Assembly (NCBI GenBank): GCA_913061145.1 | Contig: CAJXUQ010000012.1 | Span: 47,532-111,531 of the forward strand | From: an uncultured Haliea sp. | GTDB taxonomy: Bacteria > Pseudomonadota > Gammaproteobacteria > Pseudomonadales > Halieaceae | Direction: 5' to 3' | Length of the DNA stretch: 64,000 bases | Notes under the pieces: model-generated | Database searches by the model: none | Seen by the model: only the letters and a program-made list of their open reading frames with translations | What the model was told of the DNA's origin: nothing | Made by a program: the position numbers and the translations under genes | Shown here: one piece after another, positions 23,800 to 33,449 of the stretch | Position numbering within the stretch: position 1 is the first letter of the stretch | How the letters are laid out: every line of letters starts with the position of its first letter

Positions 23800-25046
23800 G
23801 GCGGACCGGCCTGACGCGGCCCGACTGAACGCAGCCCGGCCTGACGCGGCCCGACTGAGCGCAGCCCGGCCTGGCGAACCCGCTCCAGTTGCACAGCATA
23901 CTCGCTGCGCTCACTGAGCAGGCTGGCGCCATCAATGGCCTGCTGCAACAGGCGCTCCGCTGCAGCGTACTGCTGCAGCTTGAAATGGATGATGCCGGTT
24001 GCCGCGAGCAGCGCACTGTCCTGCGGCTGCAGCCGCAGGGCCTCGCGGTAGTGCGCCAGCGCTTCCTCCCAGTCACCGCGCTCTCCCGCCAGGTCCCCCC
24101 GCCAGGCGTGAAAATACGGGTTGCGCTCCCGGTGGCGCTGGATACGACTCAACAACTCATCGCGTTCGGCGATGCGCCCGGCCTGGTCGTACAGCAAAGC
24201 CAGGTTGTTCATCGCCGAGCGCTCGCTGCTGTCCCGCTGAAGCGCCTGCAGCAGCGACCACTCCACCGCATCCAGTTGTCCGGTCTGGCGGTAGATTGCC
24301 CCCAGGTTGACCCAGAGCAGCGGCAGGTCGGCACTCAACTGCAGGGCTTTGACCGCATGCCCAAAGGCCGCAACAAGATCGCCCTGCGCCAGTGCCGCCA
24401 TGGCCAGGTTATTGTCGTGCAGCGCCGCCGCCTCGTGGTCCGCCAGCAGGCGCGACCCCGCCACATCACGTGGCTGCAGTGGATCAATATCCACCATGAA
24501 CTGCTCGCCCCGGGGCATACGCACCATGACATTGACGTGCACACGCATGGTCAGCCTTTCACCGACACGCGTCCATTGCGGCCGAACATCCAGCCACTGG
24601 TAGTGGGCTTCCAGCCCAGCGTCACGGGCCAGGGCGACGAACAGGTGGGCGAAGGACAGGCAATTGGCGTCGCCCTGGGTAAATGCCCACGCTGCGCTGC
24701 CATCGGCGGCCGGGTCATAGCGGATCGATAGCCCACCGGCTCCGCGCACCGCTTCATGCAGGCTGAGTAGCCGATGCCGGGGACTGCTGCCATCGGGGGC
24801 ATAGCGGGCGACAAAGTCACGCATTGCGGGTGTCGTAGCCAGCAGGTCGCGAGCATCCAGCCTCGCCCCGGCATCGACAGCGCGCAGGGGCCCGGCTTGC
24901 GCCACCTGCAGGGCGGGCAGTGTATTCAGGTCGAGCGGCGGCGCGCCCTGCGAGGCGCAGCCGAGTGCGCCTGCTGTGAGGCACGCGATAATGCCGGCCC
25001 GCAACACCCGCCCTGCGTACATGCTCTCCTCCGCTGCCCACGACAC
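23760..25046 (-). CDS. lipoprotein with transglutaminase-like and TPR regions
   Basis: Lipobox-like TAGALGCAS; GDANCLSFAHLFVALARDAGLEAHYQWLDV; TPR repeats; C-terminal (RQAGLRSVGP)n repeat. Confidence 0.78.
   Translation of the reverse strand: MSWAAEESMYAGRVLRAGIIACLTAGALGCASQGAPPLDLNTLPALQVAQAGPLRAVDAGARLDARDLLATTPAMRDFVARYAPDGSSPRHRLLSLHEAVRGAGGLSIRYDPAADGSAAWAFTQGDANCLSFAHLFVALARDAGLEAHYQWLDVRPQWTRVGERLTMRVHVNVMVRMPRGEQFMVDIDPLQPRDVAGSRLLADHEAAALHDNNLAMAALAQGDLVAAFGHAVKALQLSADLPLLWVNLGAIYRQTGQLDAVEWSLLQALQRDSSERSAMNNLALLYDQAGRIAERDELLSRIQRHRERNPYFHAWRGDLAGERGDWEEALAHYREALRLQPQDSALLAATGIIHFKLQQYAAAERLLQQAIDGASLLSERSEYAVQLERVRQAGLRSVGPRQAGLRSVGPRQAGPPQVAVEATGSTRI
23806..23875. repeat. 30-bp direct tandem repeat, about 2.3 copies
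   Basis: CCGGCCTGACGCGGCCCGACTGA(A/G)CGCAGC at 23806-23835 and 23836-23865 plus a partial copy; one mismatch. Confidence 0.9.
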
Positions 25047-25132
25047 ACGGTGACCCTCACCTCAAGTATAGCGGAGCCCACGCGCGCGCCCCGCCCGGGC
25101 AGCGTACGCTGGGCATAGCGGGAAAAGGCGTA

Positions 25133-25777
25133 TCAGGCGGCGGTGTGCAGGCCGCACTCGCGGCCATCGTGCACCTTCGTGGGATCGAAGTAGTGGCGGC
25201 ACGTAGGCAGCTGGTGGCGCTGCATGTAGTCCTCGACCTCGGCTTCCGACCAGTAGAAGATGGGTGCCACCTTGAGAATACCGCGATCGTCCATGGATAC
25301 GATGTCCAGGGTTTTGCGGTGTTCCGTTTCTTCGCGGCGGATACCGGTGAGCCAGATTTCCGGGCGCAGGTCTTCCAGCGCCCGGGCAAAGGGCTCCAGC
25401 TTGACCTGACGGGTGAATTCGCGATGCCGCTCTTCTTCATCCACAGTGGGAATGCCCCCCATGATGGCATTGCGCCGCTCAGAGGTCATCAGCGGACTGT
25501 AGACGTGGATGTTGAGATCGAGTTCGCGGATCAGGCGTTCGGCGACCACGTAGGTATCGCGCAGGTTGTAGCCCGTGTCGATCCAGACCGTGGGCACGGA
25601 CCGGTCGACCCGGCTTACCAGGTGCAGCATGAGAGCGGCATTACGCCCCATGCTGGTGGTGGCGATGGTCGGGCGCCCCTGTGCCAGCGCCCACTCCACC
25701 ACTGCGGGCGCACTGGCGCCTCTCAGCCTGTCGTTAACGCTTTTCAGATCTATGTTCACAGCCACCTGGCGAGCCAC
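25133..25777 (-). CDS. cysH: phosphoadenosine phosphosulfate reductase family
   Basis: MLHLVSRVDRSVPTVWIDTGYNLRDTY; C-terminal GRECGLHTA; STSMGRNAALM P-loop-like motif. Confidence 0.92.
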   Translation of the reverse strand: MARQVAVNIDLKSVNDRLRGASAPAVVEWALAQGRPTIATTSMGRNAALMLHLVSRVDRSVPTVWIDTGYNLRDTYVVAERLIRELDLNIHVYSPLMTSERRNAIMGGIPTVDEEERHREFTRQVKLEPFARALEDLRPEIWLTGIRREETEHRKTLDIVSMDDRGILKVAPIFYWSEAEVEDYMQRHQLPTCRHYFDPTKVHDGRECGLHTAA

Positions 25778-25824
25778 GGGTATTGAAGAACGCGAACTCT
25801 AAAGAATCAAAACAGGGCTGACAA

Positions 25825-25847
25825 ATAACCAGTTTTTATAAGGTTAT
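25825..25847. promoter_or_regulatory. dyad ATAACC-N11-GGTTAT, candidate LysR-type (possibly CysB) operator
   Basis: Perfect 6-bp arms with 11-bp spacer between divergent cysH and nitronate monooxygenase. Confidence 0.4.
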
Positions 25848-25867
25848 AGTCAGGTCTGGTCCGGCGC

Positions 25868-25947
25868 ATCCGCTGGAGAGACCCGACAAGACCATTGCCT
25901 CCGCAGGCGGCGCGGATAATACTCTCCCTCCAGTAGACCGATGGAGG
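25868..25947 (+). promoter_or_regulatory. candidate structured 5' leader with competing Shine-Dalgarno hairpin
   Basis: CCTCCA (25927-25932) pairs TGGAGG (25942-25947, contains the SD); CTCCAG (25928-25933) can instead pair CTGGAG (25873-25878). Confidence 0.4.
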
Positions 25948-25954
25948 ACACCCA

Positions 25955-27082
25955 ATGACCAACTCACTGTGCGAACGCCTGGGTATCGATTACCCCATTT
26001 TTGCTTTTACTCACTGCCGCGATGTCGTGGTCGCTGTAAGCAAGGCCGGCGGCATCGGCGTGCTTGGCGTTGTCGGGTTCACGCCGGAGCAGATGAAAGA
26101 AGAGCTGGACTGGATTGATGCCAACATCGGCGACCGCCCCTACGGCGTGGACATCGTGATCCCCCAGAAGTATGAAGGGATGGACGCCCTGTCCGCCGAA
26201 GACATGGAAAAACAACTCTGGGCGATGGTGCCGAAGGAGCACATTGAGTTTGCCGAGCAGCTGCTGGCCAATGCGGGCGTACCCGAGTGGCCCGACGGCA
26301 GCAAGACCATGGGGCTCATGGGCTGGACCGATGCCACCGCCACACCCCTGCTGGAGGAAGCCCTGACCCGCCCGAAATGCCGCCTGATCGCCAATGCGCT
26401 GGGCACGCCTCCCGCCGATAAAATCAAGCAGGTGAAAGACTCCGGACGGCTGATTGGCGCACTTTGCGGCAAGGTGAAGCAGGCCGTGCAACACAAGGAA
26501 GCGGGGCTGGACTTCGTGGTTGCCCAGGGCGGCGAAGGTGGCGGCCACACGGGTGAAGTGGGCTCTATCGTGCTCTGGCCGCAAATCGTCGACGCCATCG
26601 GCGACCTGCCCATGCTGGCAGCCGGCGGAATCGGCAACGGGCGCCAGATCGCCGCGGCCATGGCCATGGGCGCGGCGGGCGTCTGGACCGGCTCCCTGTG
26701 GCTGACCGTCGAAGAGGCGCACACACAACCGGCACAGAAACAGACCCTGCTCAACGCCAGCAGTGAGGACACCGTGCGCTCACGCTCCTGGACCGGCAAA
26801 CCCTGCCGCATGCTGAAAAACGAGTGGACTGCAGCCTGGGATCGCCCTGACACCCCAGACCCGCTGGGCATGCCCTTACAGGGGCTGGTCACCTCCGATG
26901 GCATCCGCCGCACCGCGGTCTATGCGGATGCGGGAGACTGCCAGAAGATCGCATTCAACCCCTGCGGGCAGGTGATCGGTCAGCTCAATACCGTAGAGTC
27001 CTGCCGACAGGTGATCTTCCGCCTGCTGGACGAGTACGTGGACGCGGTGGAAAAAGCCGGCAGCCTGTTACCCAAGGTCTAG
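25955..27082 (+). CDS. nitronate monooxygenase / 2-nitropropane dioxygenase family
   Basis: VVAQGGEGGGHTGEVGSIVLWPQIVDAI; LPMLAAGGIGNGRQIAAAMAMGAAGVWTGSLWL. Confidence 0.93.
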   Translation: MTNSLCERLGIDYPIFAFTHCRDVVVAVSKAGGIGVLGVVGFTPEQMKEELDWIDANIGDRPYGVDIVIPQKYEGMDALSAEDMEKQLWAMVPKEHIEFAEQLLANAGVPEWPDGSKTMGLMGWTDATATPLLEEALTRPKCRLIANALGTPPADKIKQVKDSGRLIGALCGKVKQAVQHKEAGLDFVVAQGGEGGGHTGEVGSIVLWPQIVDAIGDLPMLAAGGIGNGRQIAAAMAMGAAGVWTGSLWLTVEEAHTQPAQKQTLLNASSEDTVRSRSWTGKPCRMLKNEWTAAWDRPDTPDPLGMPLQGLVTSDGIRRTAVYADAGDCQKIAFNPCGQVIGQLNTVESCRQVIFRLLDEYVDAVEKAGSLLPKV

Positions 27083-27097
27083 CCCGCACCAAAGCCC

Positions 27098-27886
27098 TCA
27101 GGCGCGAGCGCTCTCCAACTCGTCGTAGAGGGCCAGGAACTGCTGTGTCAACTTGTGGCTGGGTGCCAGGTCCACCAGCGGGCGATGTTCGTGGTGCGAC
27201 TCGCGCATCTTGACTGACGCGCTGAGGAACGTTTTGCACACGGGGTAGCCCTCCTCCTCCAGCTCAGCCACCAGCTCACCCGGCAGTCGCGCCTGGCTGT
27301 TGAACTGGTTGATGACGATACCTTCGACCTCGAGGTCGGGGTTGTGGTCCTCCTGCAGTTCGGCAATGTTGTCCATGAGGGAGTACAGGCTCTGGCGGGC
27401 AAAGCTGTCACAGTCGAAGGGCACGAGCACAGTATCCGCCGCGATCAGCGCGGATTTTGAGTAAAAATTGAAGTTGGGCGGTGTATCGATATACACCCGA
27501 TCGTATTCTGCATCCAGCTTCTGCAGCGCATCGCGCAACTTGTAGATCTTGTAGCGGGATTCCAGTTCGCGTTCCAATTGCGTGAGCACCGGGCTGGAAG
27601 GTAGCAGAAACAGATTCTCCCAGGGGGTTTCCCAGACAAAGGAGTCCGGGTTCTGGCGCATTTTCCGGGAACCCACGGTTTGCTTGAACAGCCCTGCCGC
27701 TCCCTGCGCCTCTGCCGGAAACGCATCGGCGTCAATTTCTCCCACCAGATAATGGGTGGTATTGCCCTGCACGTCGAGGTCCACAACCAGTGTGCGCAGA
27801 CCCCGAGCGGCGCTGATTGCCGCCAGGTTGCAGGTGATACTGGTCTTGCCCACACCGCCCTTCTGGTTGAATACGACGCGTTTCAT
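27098..27886 (-). CDS. ParA/MinD-type ATPase (orphan ParA)
   Basis: VVFNQKGGVGKTSITCNLAAISAARGLRTLVVDLDVQGN deviant Walker A; no ParB-like ORF adjacent. Confidence 0.92.
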   Translation of the reverse strand: MKRVVFNQKGGVGKTSITCNLAAISAARGLRTLVVDLDVQGNTTHYLVGEIDADAFPAEAQGAAGLFKQTVGSRKMRQNPDSFVWETPWENLFLLPSSPVLTQLERELESRYKIYKLRDALQKLDAEYDRVYIDTPPNFNFYSKSALIAADTVLVPFDCDSFARQSLYSLMDNIAELQEDHNPDLEVEGIVINQFNSQARLPGELVAELEEEGYPVCKTFLSASVKMRESHHEHRPLVDLAPSHKLTQQFLALYDELESARA

Positions 27887-27965
27887 CTGCTGATGCCTCC
27901 GGGCTGCCTGTTGCTGGGGTCGGGGAGTGTAGCCAATGCGCCCGATATTGGGTAGGGCCCCGGCG

Positions 27966-29129
27966 TCAACCCGCCCAGATACGGCGATAGAGGGTCACGA
28001 TGTCCGCTGCGTCGGCGATCCGCGGATTGTTGGCGGGCGAACCGGAGGCCAGCGCCTGCTCGGCCATGGTGTCCAGACTGGCGCACCAGTCCTCTTCGGC
28101 AATGCCCCAGTCAGCCGGGCTGGGGACGTCCAGATCGACGGTGAGCTGGCGCAGGCCGGTCACCAGCTGCTCACAGGCGGCGGCGTCGCTGTCGCCTGCC
28201 TGCGCCAGGCCCATCACGCGGGCGCACTGCGCATAGCGCTGAGGCGCATGGGATACGGACCAGGCGGTGACCTCGGGCAGCAGCATGGCATTGCTGAGTC
28301 CGTGGGGTACATGGAACAGTGCGCCGAGAGGACGGCTCATGCCGTGGATCAAGGTCACTGAGGCATTGGCGAACGCGATACCACCCTGGGTGGCAGCGAG
28401 CATCATCGCCTCCTTGGCGACCCGGTTTCCCGGGTCGTCGCAGGCCGTGCGCAGGTGCTGACTGATGCCGGCCAGCGCTGTCAGCGCGATGCTGTCAGTG
28501 AACGGATGTGCCTTGCGGCTGACAAAGGCTTCCAGTGCGTGGCACAAGGTGTCCAGCCCGGTATCGGCAGTCAATCGGCGCGGCATGCTCATGGTCAACT
28601 CAAAATCCACCAGCGCCGCCACCGGCACCAGGCCGAACCCCATGCAGAGCATTTTTTCCTGGGTTACTGTGTCGGTGATAACCGCGGCCCGCGTGACCTC
28701 GGCCCCGGTACCCGCGGTGGTTGGTATGGCAATCACCGGCAGGCCGCTGGCCACCGTTGCCGGCACCGCGTAGTCGCGCATGACGCCGCCGTGCCGCGCC
28801 AGCACGGCAGCCGCCTTGGCGGTATCCAGCGAACTCCCGCCACCGAGCGCCACCAGGCAATCGAAATCGCCTTCTTGCAGCATGGCGAGGCACGCCGCAA
28901 CGCTGTCAGTGGTTGGGTCTGGCACACAGTCGGCAAATACCGGACAGCGAATACCGGCCTGCACCAACGGGGCCAGCAGCCGCTGGGCAAATCCCTGCTG
29001 CGCCAGATAGGGGTCCGTCACCAGCAGTGGGCGTGCCAGATCCAGCTCCCGCAAGGTATCCACCAGCGTTTCACTGGCACCGGCGCCGATGCGCAGGATG
29101 CGCGGCAGGTGCACACTGGCCGGCACCAC
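27966..29129 (-). CDS. iron-containing alcohol dehydrogenase
   Basis: VALGGGSSLDTAKAAAVLARHGG; AIPTTAGTGAEVTRAAVITD; LTADTGLDTLCHALEAFVS. Confidence 0.95.
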   Translation of the reverse strand: MVPASVHLPRILRIGAGASETLVDTLRELDLARPLLVTDPYLAQQGFAQRLLAPLVQAGIRCPVFADCVPDPTTDSVAACLAMLQEGDFDCLVALGGGSSLDTAKAAAVLARHGGVMRDYAVPATVASGLPVIAIPTTAGTGAEVTRAAVITDTVTQEKMLCMGFGLVPVAALVDFELTMSMPRRLTADTGLDTLCHALEAFVSRKAHPFTDSIALTALAGISQHLRTACDDPGNRVAKEAMMLAATQGGIAFANASVTLIHGMSRPLGALFHVPHGLSNAMLLPEVTAWSVSHAPQRYAQCARVMGLAQAGDSDAAACEQLVTGLRQLTVDLDVPSPADWGIAEEDWCASLDTMAEQALASGSPANNPRIADAADIVTLYRRIWAG

Positions 29130-29134
29130 GCCGG

Positions 29135-29767
29135 TTATTCCTCGATGCCGAGCAGGTGAATCTCGAAGACCAGCGCCGTATTCGGCGGGATGGCATCCCC
29201 TGCACCCTGTTGTCCGTAGGCCAGTTCAGGGGGGCAGGCAATGCGCCACTTGTCGCCAATGCGCATCAACTGCAGGGCCTCGGTCCAGCCCGGGATCACC
29301 TCGTGCACGCCAAAACGCGCAGGCTCACCGCGTTCTACCGAGCTGTCAAACACGCTGCCGTCAATGAAGGTGCCATGGTAATGCGTGACCACGTTGCTGC
29401 GCGGTCCCGGGCTGGCACCCTCTCCCGCCTCCAGCACCTCGTACTGCAGGCCGCTGGCTGTGGTGCTGACCTCCGGGCGGGCCGCGTTGGCCTGCATGAA
29501 CTGGGCGGCCAGTGCCTCACGCTTGGCCGCCTGATCGGCTGCAATCGCCTGCTGCTTTGCCTTGATGGCGTCGTAACTCGGGTTCAACTCTCCGTCGGCA
29601 AGCAGCGACTGGCGCTCGTTGTACCAGTGCTGCAGACCCGCCATCACGGCGGCCAGATCCAGCCCCGGGAAGTTGTTGCGCAGCAGCTGGTCACCAAACT
29701 GCAGGCCGAAGCCATAGCTGACCTTCTGTTCATCGGTGGCCAGTTCGACCTCGGGATGTAGTGACAT
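29135..29767 (-). CDS. FKBP-type peptidyl-prolyl cis-trans isomerase
   Basis: NVVTHYHGTFIDGSVFDSSVERGEPARFGVHEVIPGWTEALQLMRIGDKWRIACPPELAYG. Confidence 0.94.
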   Translation of the reverse strand: MSLHPEVELATDEQKVSYGFGLQFGDQLLRNNFPGLDLAAVMAGLQHWYNERQSLLADGELNPSYDAIKAKQQAIAADQAAKREALAAQFMQANAARPEVSTTASGLQYEVLEAGEGASPGPRSNVVTHYHGTFIDGSVFDSSVERGEPARFGVHEVIPGWTEALQLMRIGDKWRIACPPELAYGQQGAGDAIPPNTALVFEIHLLGIEE

Positions 29768-29911
29768 GCGGGGCTCCATTATCGCCTGTGTAAAGGCGCT
29801 GACCGTAGCATATCCGGGCCTGGGACTGAATTGCCCGACACGGATTGCGGCCGCCTTGCACCGCCGCAGACCGCCCCGCAAAGACGCCCCCAGGCTGACC
29901 GCTGGATCAGC

Positions 29912-30487
29912 CTAGGGCAATTCACTCACCCGCTGCCGCGCATAGCGCTGGGCCGTCATTTCTGTGTGCCAGACATCAAAACGCCCGGAGTCCAGATCGT
30001 CGTAGGCCTGGATAATGGAGTCGTTCACCTCCGGGTAGGCCACCTGCCCCCAGGGGCATTCATCCCGTGAAAAAAAACCTGCCGCGAGCGACTCCGGGCC
30101 CGGATTCAGCGATTCATCGGTGACGCGCGCCCGGAACGCCACGTAGACCTGATTGATAAAAGTGATCGTGCCCATCATGTAAAACGTCAGCGCGGAGGCC
30201 GGCAACACAACACCCGACTCCTCGCGCAGCTCACGGGCGGCACCCTCGGCCAGCGTCTCGTCCTGTTCGAGAAAGCCCCCGGGGATGGCCCACGCCCCGA
30301 CTTTCGGTGGCAGTGCCCGCTGCACCCAGAGCAGACGCTTGCCACAGGCAACGAAGGTCGTGACCACGATCATGGGGTGATCGTAGTGTAACCGCGCGCA
30401 GGCGGTGCAGCGCCAGTGGTTGCGCAACTCGCCACCAACCATGTGCTGCTCCAGCGTTGCGCCACAATGAGGGCAATAACGGGTCAT
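29912..30487 (-). CDS. NUDIX hydrolase with N-terminal zinc ribbon
   Basis: CPHCGATL...CTACARLHY; GGFLEQDETLAEGAARELREESGV Nudix box. Confidence 0.94.
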   Translation of the reverse strand: MTRYCPHCGATLEQHMVGGELRNHWRCTACARLHYDHPMIVVTTFVACGKRLLWVQRALPPKVGAWAIPGGFLEQDETLAEGAARELREESGVVLPASALTFYMMGTITFINQVYVAFRARVTDESLNPGPESLAAGFFSRDECPWGQVAYPEVNDSIIQAYDDLDSGRFDVWHTEMTAQRYARQRVSELP

Positions 30488-30604
30488 CGGCGCAGTGCCC
30501 TGTACGGGCGGAAGTCTCCTGCCGGGTCAAGGAAAACGCAAAAATAGCACTTTGCCTCGACAAAAGCATCGGCACTACACTGTGCGCCTTTCCCTGTGAG
30601 GAGT

Positions 30605-31894
30605 ATGGCCGTGCATCGCGACCCCCAGGTGCAGCTTTTGCTCACCGGCAACGAAATCATGAGTGGCGATACCGTCGACTCCAACTCGGCAATGATCGCC
30701 CAACGTCTGGCAGAAATCGGGCTTGGCATCTATCGCAAGGTCACGGTCGGTGACGACCGGGCGCTGCTCTGCCGCGAGCTCAGGGCGATGGCCGACAGCG
30801 CGGATGTCCTGATCGTCAATGGCGGCCTCGGACCGACGGTGGATGACCTGACAGCCCTGGTCCTCGCCGAGGCGGCCGGGGTGCCGCTGCAGGAGCATCC
30901 GCAGGCAGTCGCGCACCTGGAGGCCTGGTGTGCCCAGCGCAACATCCCGCTGGATGCCGCCAACCGCAAGCAGGCACAGCTGCCCGCCGGATCCCGCATC
31001 CTCGACAACGCCGTGGGTAGCGCGGTGGGCTTCGAACTGATGCTGGGCGACTGTCGGGTGATGTGCACCCCCGGGGTGCCCGGCGAACTGCGACGCATGC
31101 TCGAGCAGATCGTTGCGGACCTCGCGGCGTCACTGGATCGCCCCGCGCAGCGCCATATCCTGCGCCTGCAAACCTTCGGACTGGGCGAATCCAATGCGCA
31201 GCAGCTGATCAACGACGCCATCCCGGACTGGCCGTCGGCAGTAGAGCTGGGCTTTCGCGCCGGTGCGCCGCAAATGGAAATCAAGCTGTCTGTTGCCGAT
31301 GCCGCCGACCTGCCCTTGCGGGCGGAGTGCGAGCAGCGGCTGCGCGCACTGGTCGGCGACCACATCATCGGCGAGGGCGATACGCGGCTCGCCGCCCGCG
31401 TACTGGAGCTGCTCTCCGCCCGGGGGGCGACGGTCACCACGGCGGAGTCCTGCACCGGCGGGCTGATCGCCAGCGAGTTGACGCGCATACCCGGCTCATC
31501 CCAGGCCTTCCACGCCGGCTTTGTGACCTACGCCAACGACATCAAGGCAAGTGTGCTGGGCGTTCACAAGGAGACCCTGGAAGCCCACGGCGCGGTGAGC
31601 GAGCCCGTCGTGCGGGAAATGGCCCTGGGGGCCATGGAGCGCGCCAGCGCCGACTACGCCATTGCCGTCTCGGGGATCGCCGGCCCGGAGGGCGGCACCG
31701 CAGACAAGCCGGTGGGCACGGTGTGGCTGGCCTGGGGCAGCGCGCAGGACTTGCGCACCCGGTGCCTCGTCTGGCCGGTGGAACGCACCCTGTTCCAGAC
31801 CATGATCGCCGCGGCCGGTCTCGATATGCTGCGCCGGCAACTCCTCGGCCTCGAAAGCGAGCCGCGTTACTTTGCACAGCGCCGCGCGCGCTGA
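30605..31894 (+). CDS. CinA-like nicotinamide-nucleotide amidase/pyrophosphatase
   Basis: VQLLLTGNEIMSGDTVDSNSAMIAQRLAEIGL; CinA C-terminal TTAESCTGGLIASELTRIPGSSQAF. Confidence 0.93.
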   Translation: MAVHRDPQVQLLLTGNEIMSGDTVDSNSAMIAQRLAEIGLGIYRKVTVGDDRALLCRELRAMADSADVLIVNGGLGPTVDDLTALVLAEAAGVPLQEHPQAVAHLEAWCAQRNIPLDAANRKQAQLPAGSRILDNAVGSAVGFELMLGDCRVMCTPGVPGELRRMLEQIVADLAASLDRPAQRHILRLQTFGLGESNAQQLINDAIPDWPSAVELGFRAGAPQMEIKLSVADAADLPLRAECEQRLRALVGDHIIGEGDTRLAARVLELLSARGATVTTAESCTGGLIASELTRIPGSSQAFHAGFVTYANDIKASVLGVHKETLEAHGAVSEPVVREMALGAMERASADYAIAVSGIAGPEGGTADKPVGTVWLAWGSAQDLRTRCLVWPVERTLFQTMIAAAGLDMLRRQLLGLESEPRYFAQRRAR

Positions 31895-32350
31895 TTACTC
31901 CGTGGCGGGTTGGGTCACCGGTGCCCGGTGCCAGACGAGAGTGTGGTAACGCACGGTGCCCGCCGCTTCATCCTTGCCAGTCAGCACCAGGGTCTGGCCA
32001 TCCAGCTCTGCGTGGCGCAGTTGCTCGGTCCCCGGGAAATTCGGGTTGAGGCTCTGCGTGACATAGTGCACCACGCTGCCCCTGATCACCCGATAGCGCC
32101 CCGCGTAGTGGAAATAGCTGCTGTACGCGGCGGCGCGCTCGGCATCAGGCACCTTGCGCGGGCTGGCGTCCTCTGGCAGCCGCGCGCGGTCGCGGCGGCT
32201 GATGGAGGCGCTCATCCAGCCGTCTTCGGTGTACACCAGAAGCCCGAGCGGGTCCTCGCCAAAGGGGCTGCTGAAATCGTCCCGCCCCTCGTAACCGATG
32301 GACCACGACTCCAGCTGCCACGCTCCAACCAGTTGCTGCTGTTCAACCAT
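31895..32350 (-). CDS. lipocalin-like domain protein
   Basis: LVGAWQLESWSIGYEGR...GLLVYTEDGWMSASISRRDR; typical Lipocalin_5 pattern. Confidence 0.8.
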   Translation of the reverse strand: MVEQQQLVGAWQLESWSIGYEGRDDFSSPFGEDPLGLLVYTEDGWMSASISRRDRARLPEDASPRKVPDAERAAAYSSYFHYAGRYRVIRGSVVHYVTQSLNPNFPGTEQLRHAELDGQTLVLTGKDEAAGTVRYHTLVWHRAPVTQPATE

Positions 32351-32386
32351 CGCTCTGCTCTACTCCTCGCTCAGTTTGCTGTCTGT

Positions 32387-33022
32387 TCAGGGCTGCAGGC
32401 GCTCGATGCGCCAGCCATCACCATCACGATAATACCGGAAACGGTCGTGCAGGCGGTGCGCGCCGCCCTGCCAGAATTCGATGCGCTGCGGCACCACGCG
32501 GTATCCACCCCAGAAATCCGGCACCGGAATATCGCCCTCCGCAAATTTACGCCGCAGCGCGTTCATTTGCGACTCCAGGACAGCGCGAGCGGATATGGGG
32601 CGGCTCTGGCGCGAGGCCAGTGCTGCGAGCTGGCTTTCACGCGGCCGGCTGAGAAAATAGCGCGCCGACTCCAGTGCCGAGAGGCGCTCCGCCCGCCCGG
32701 CTACGATGACCTGACGCTCGAGCATATTCCAGGGGAACAGCAGTGACACCTGCGGCTCACGACTGATGTCGGCCGCTTTTGCGCTGCTGTAGTTGGTGTA
32801 GAACACGAAGCCGCGGGTGGAGACACCCTTGAGCAGGACTATCCGCTGCCAGGGTCCACCGTGCTCGTCGACGGTGGCCAGCACCATGGCGGTAGGGTCA
32901 GCGATGTTGCCCGCCACCGCCTGCTGCAGCCAGGTTTCAAACTGGGCAATCGGGCAGGACGCTAGCATCTCGCGCCTGAGACCACCGGCCAGATACTCGC
33001 GCCGGAATTCTTCGTAGTTCAC
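32387..33022 (-). CDS. pdxH: pyridoxamine 5'-phosphate oxidase
   Basis: [42 protein letters not shown]-terminus [10 protein letters not shown]. Confidence 0.95.
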   Translation of the reverse strand: MNYEEFRREYLAGGLRREMLASCPIAQFETWLQQAVAGNIADPTAMVLATVDEHGGPWQRIVLLKGVSTRGFVFYTNYSSAKAADISREPQVSLLFPWNMLERQVIVAGRAERLSALESARYFLSRPRESQLAALASRQSRPISARAVLESQMNALRRKFAEGDIPVPDFWGGYRVVPQRIEFWQGGAHRLHDRFRYYRDGDGWRIERLQP

Positions 33023-33049
33023 ACTGTGCTTCCCGTAGCCAAGGCTTGA

Positions 33050-33355
33050 TTATAGAGCATCGGAGGTACTCGGCACGACCGGCGCGCGCTGCTGCATGGC
33101 GGGTATCTGCGGAAACGGAAACAGCCGCTGCCAGTGCGCACCAAAATCCTCTGCAGGCGAACGACAGAACACGGCAAAGTAGCGGTCGGTCAACACAGCC
33201 TCCAGTTCCGCCTGGCTCGCGATCTCCAACAGGGCCGCGGCTTCCAGCAAGCCCTCAAGTCGCAGGCGCTGCGCCGGCGGCGCGTCGAAACCCTCAGCCA
33301 GCTGCGCGAAAAGCGCATCGAGACGCAATTCGATTTCCCTGAGCAGCGTATTCAC
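33050..33355 (-). CDS. hypothetical protein, 101 aa
   Basis: Codirectional with pdxH, consistent coding frame, no recognised family. Confidence 0.6.
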   Translation of the reverse strand: MNTLLREIELRLDALFAQLAEGFDAPPAQRLRLEGLLEAAALLEIASQAELEAVLTDRYFAVFCRSPAEDFGAHWQRLFPFPQIPAMQQRAPVVPSTSDAL

Positions 33356-33449
33356 TACGATCCCTCGTTAGCAGTGCAACAGGCTGTGAGTATGCGTTGC
33401 CAGCCAAAACAGTTAAAGTGCGGCCCTTCAGCGTCGGAGACCCACACTC

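Noticed and set aside
25872-25935. Glycine riboswitch before the nitronate monooxygenase
   Set aside because: GGAGAGACC and CTCTCC flanks are similar, but the conserved GCCGAAGG...CUCUCAGG core is not seen; kept only as a generic structured leader.
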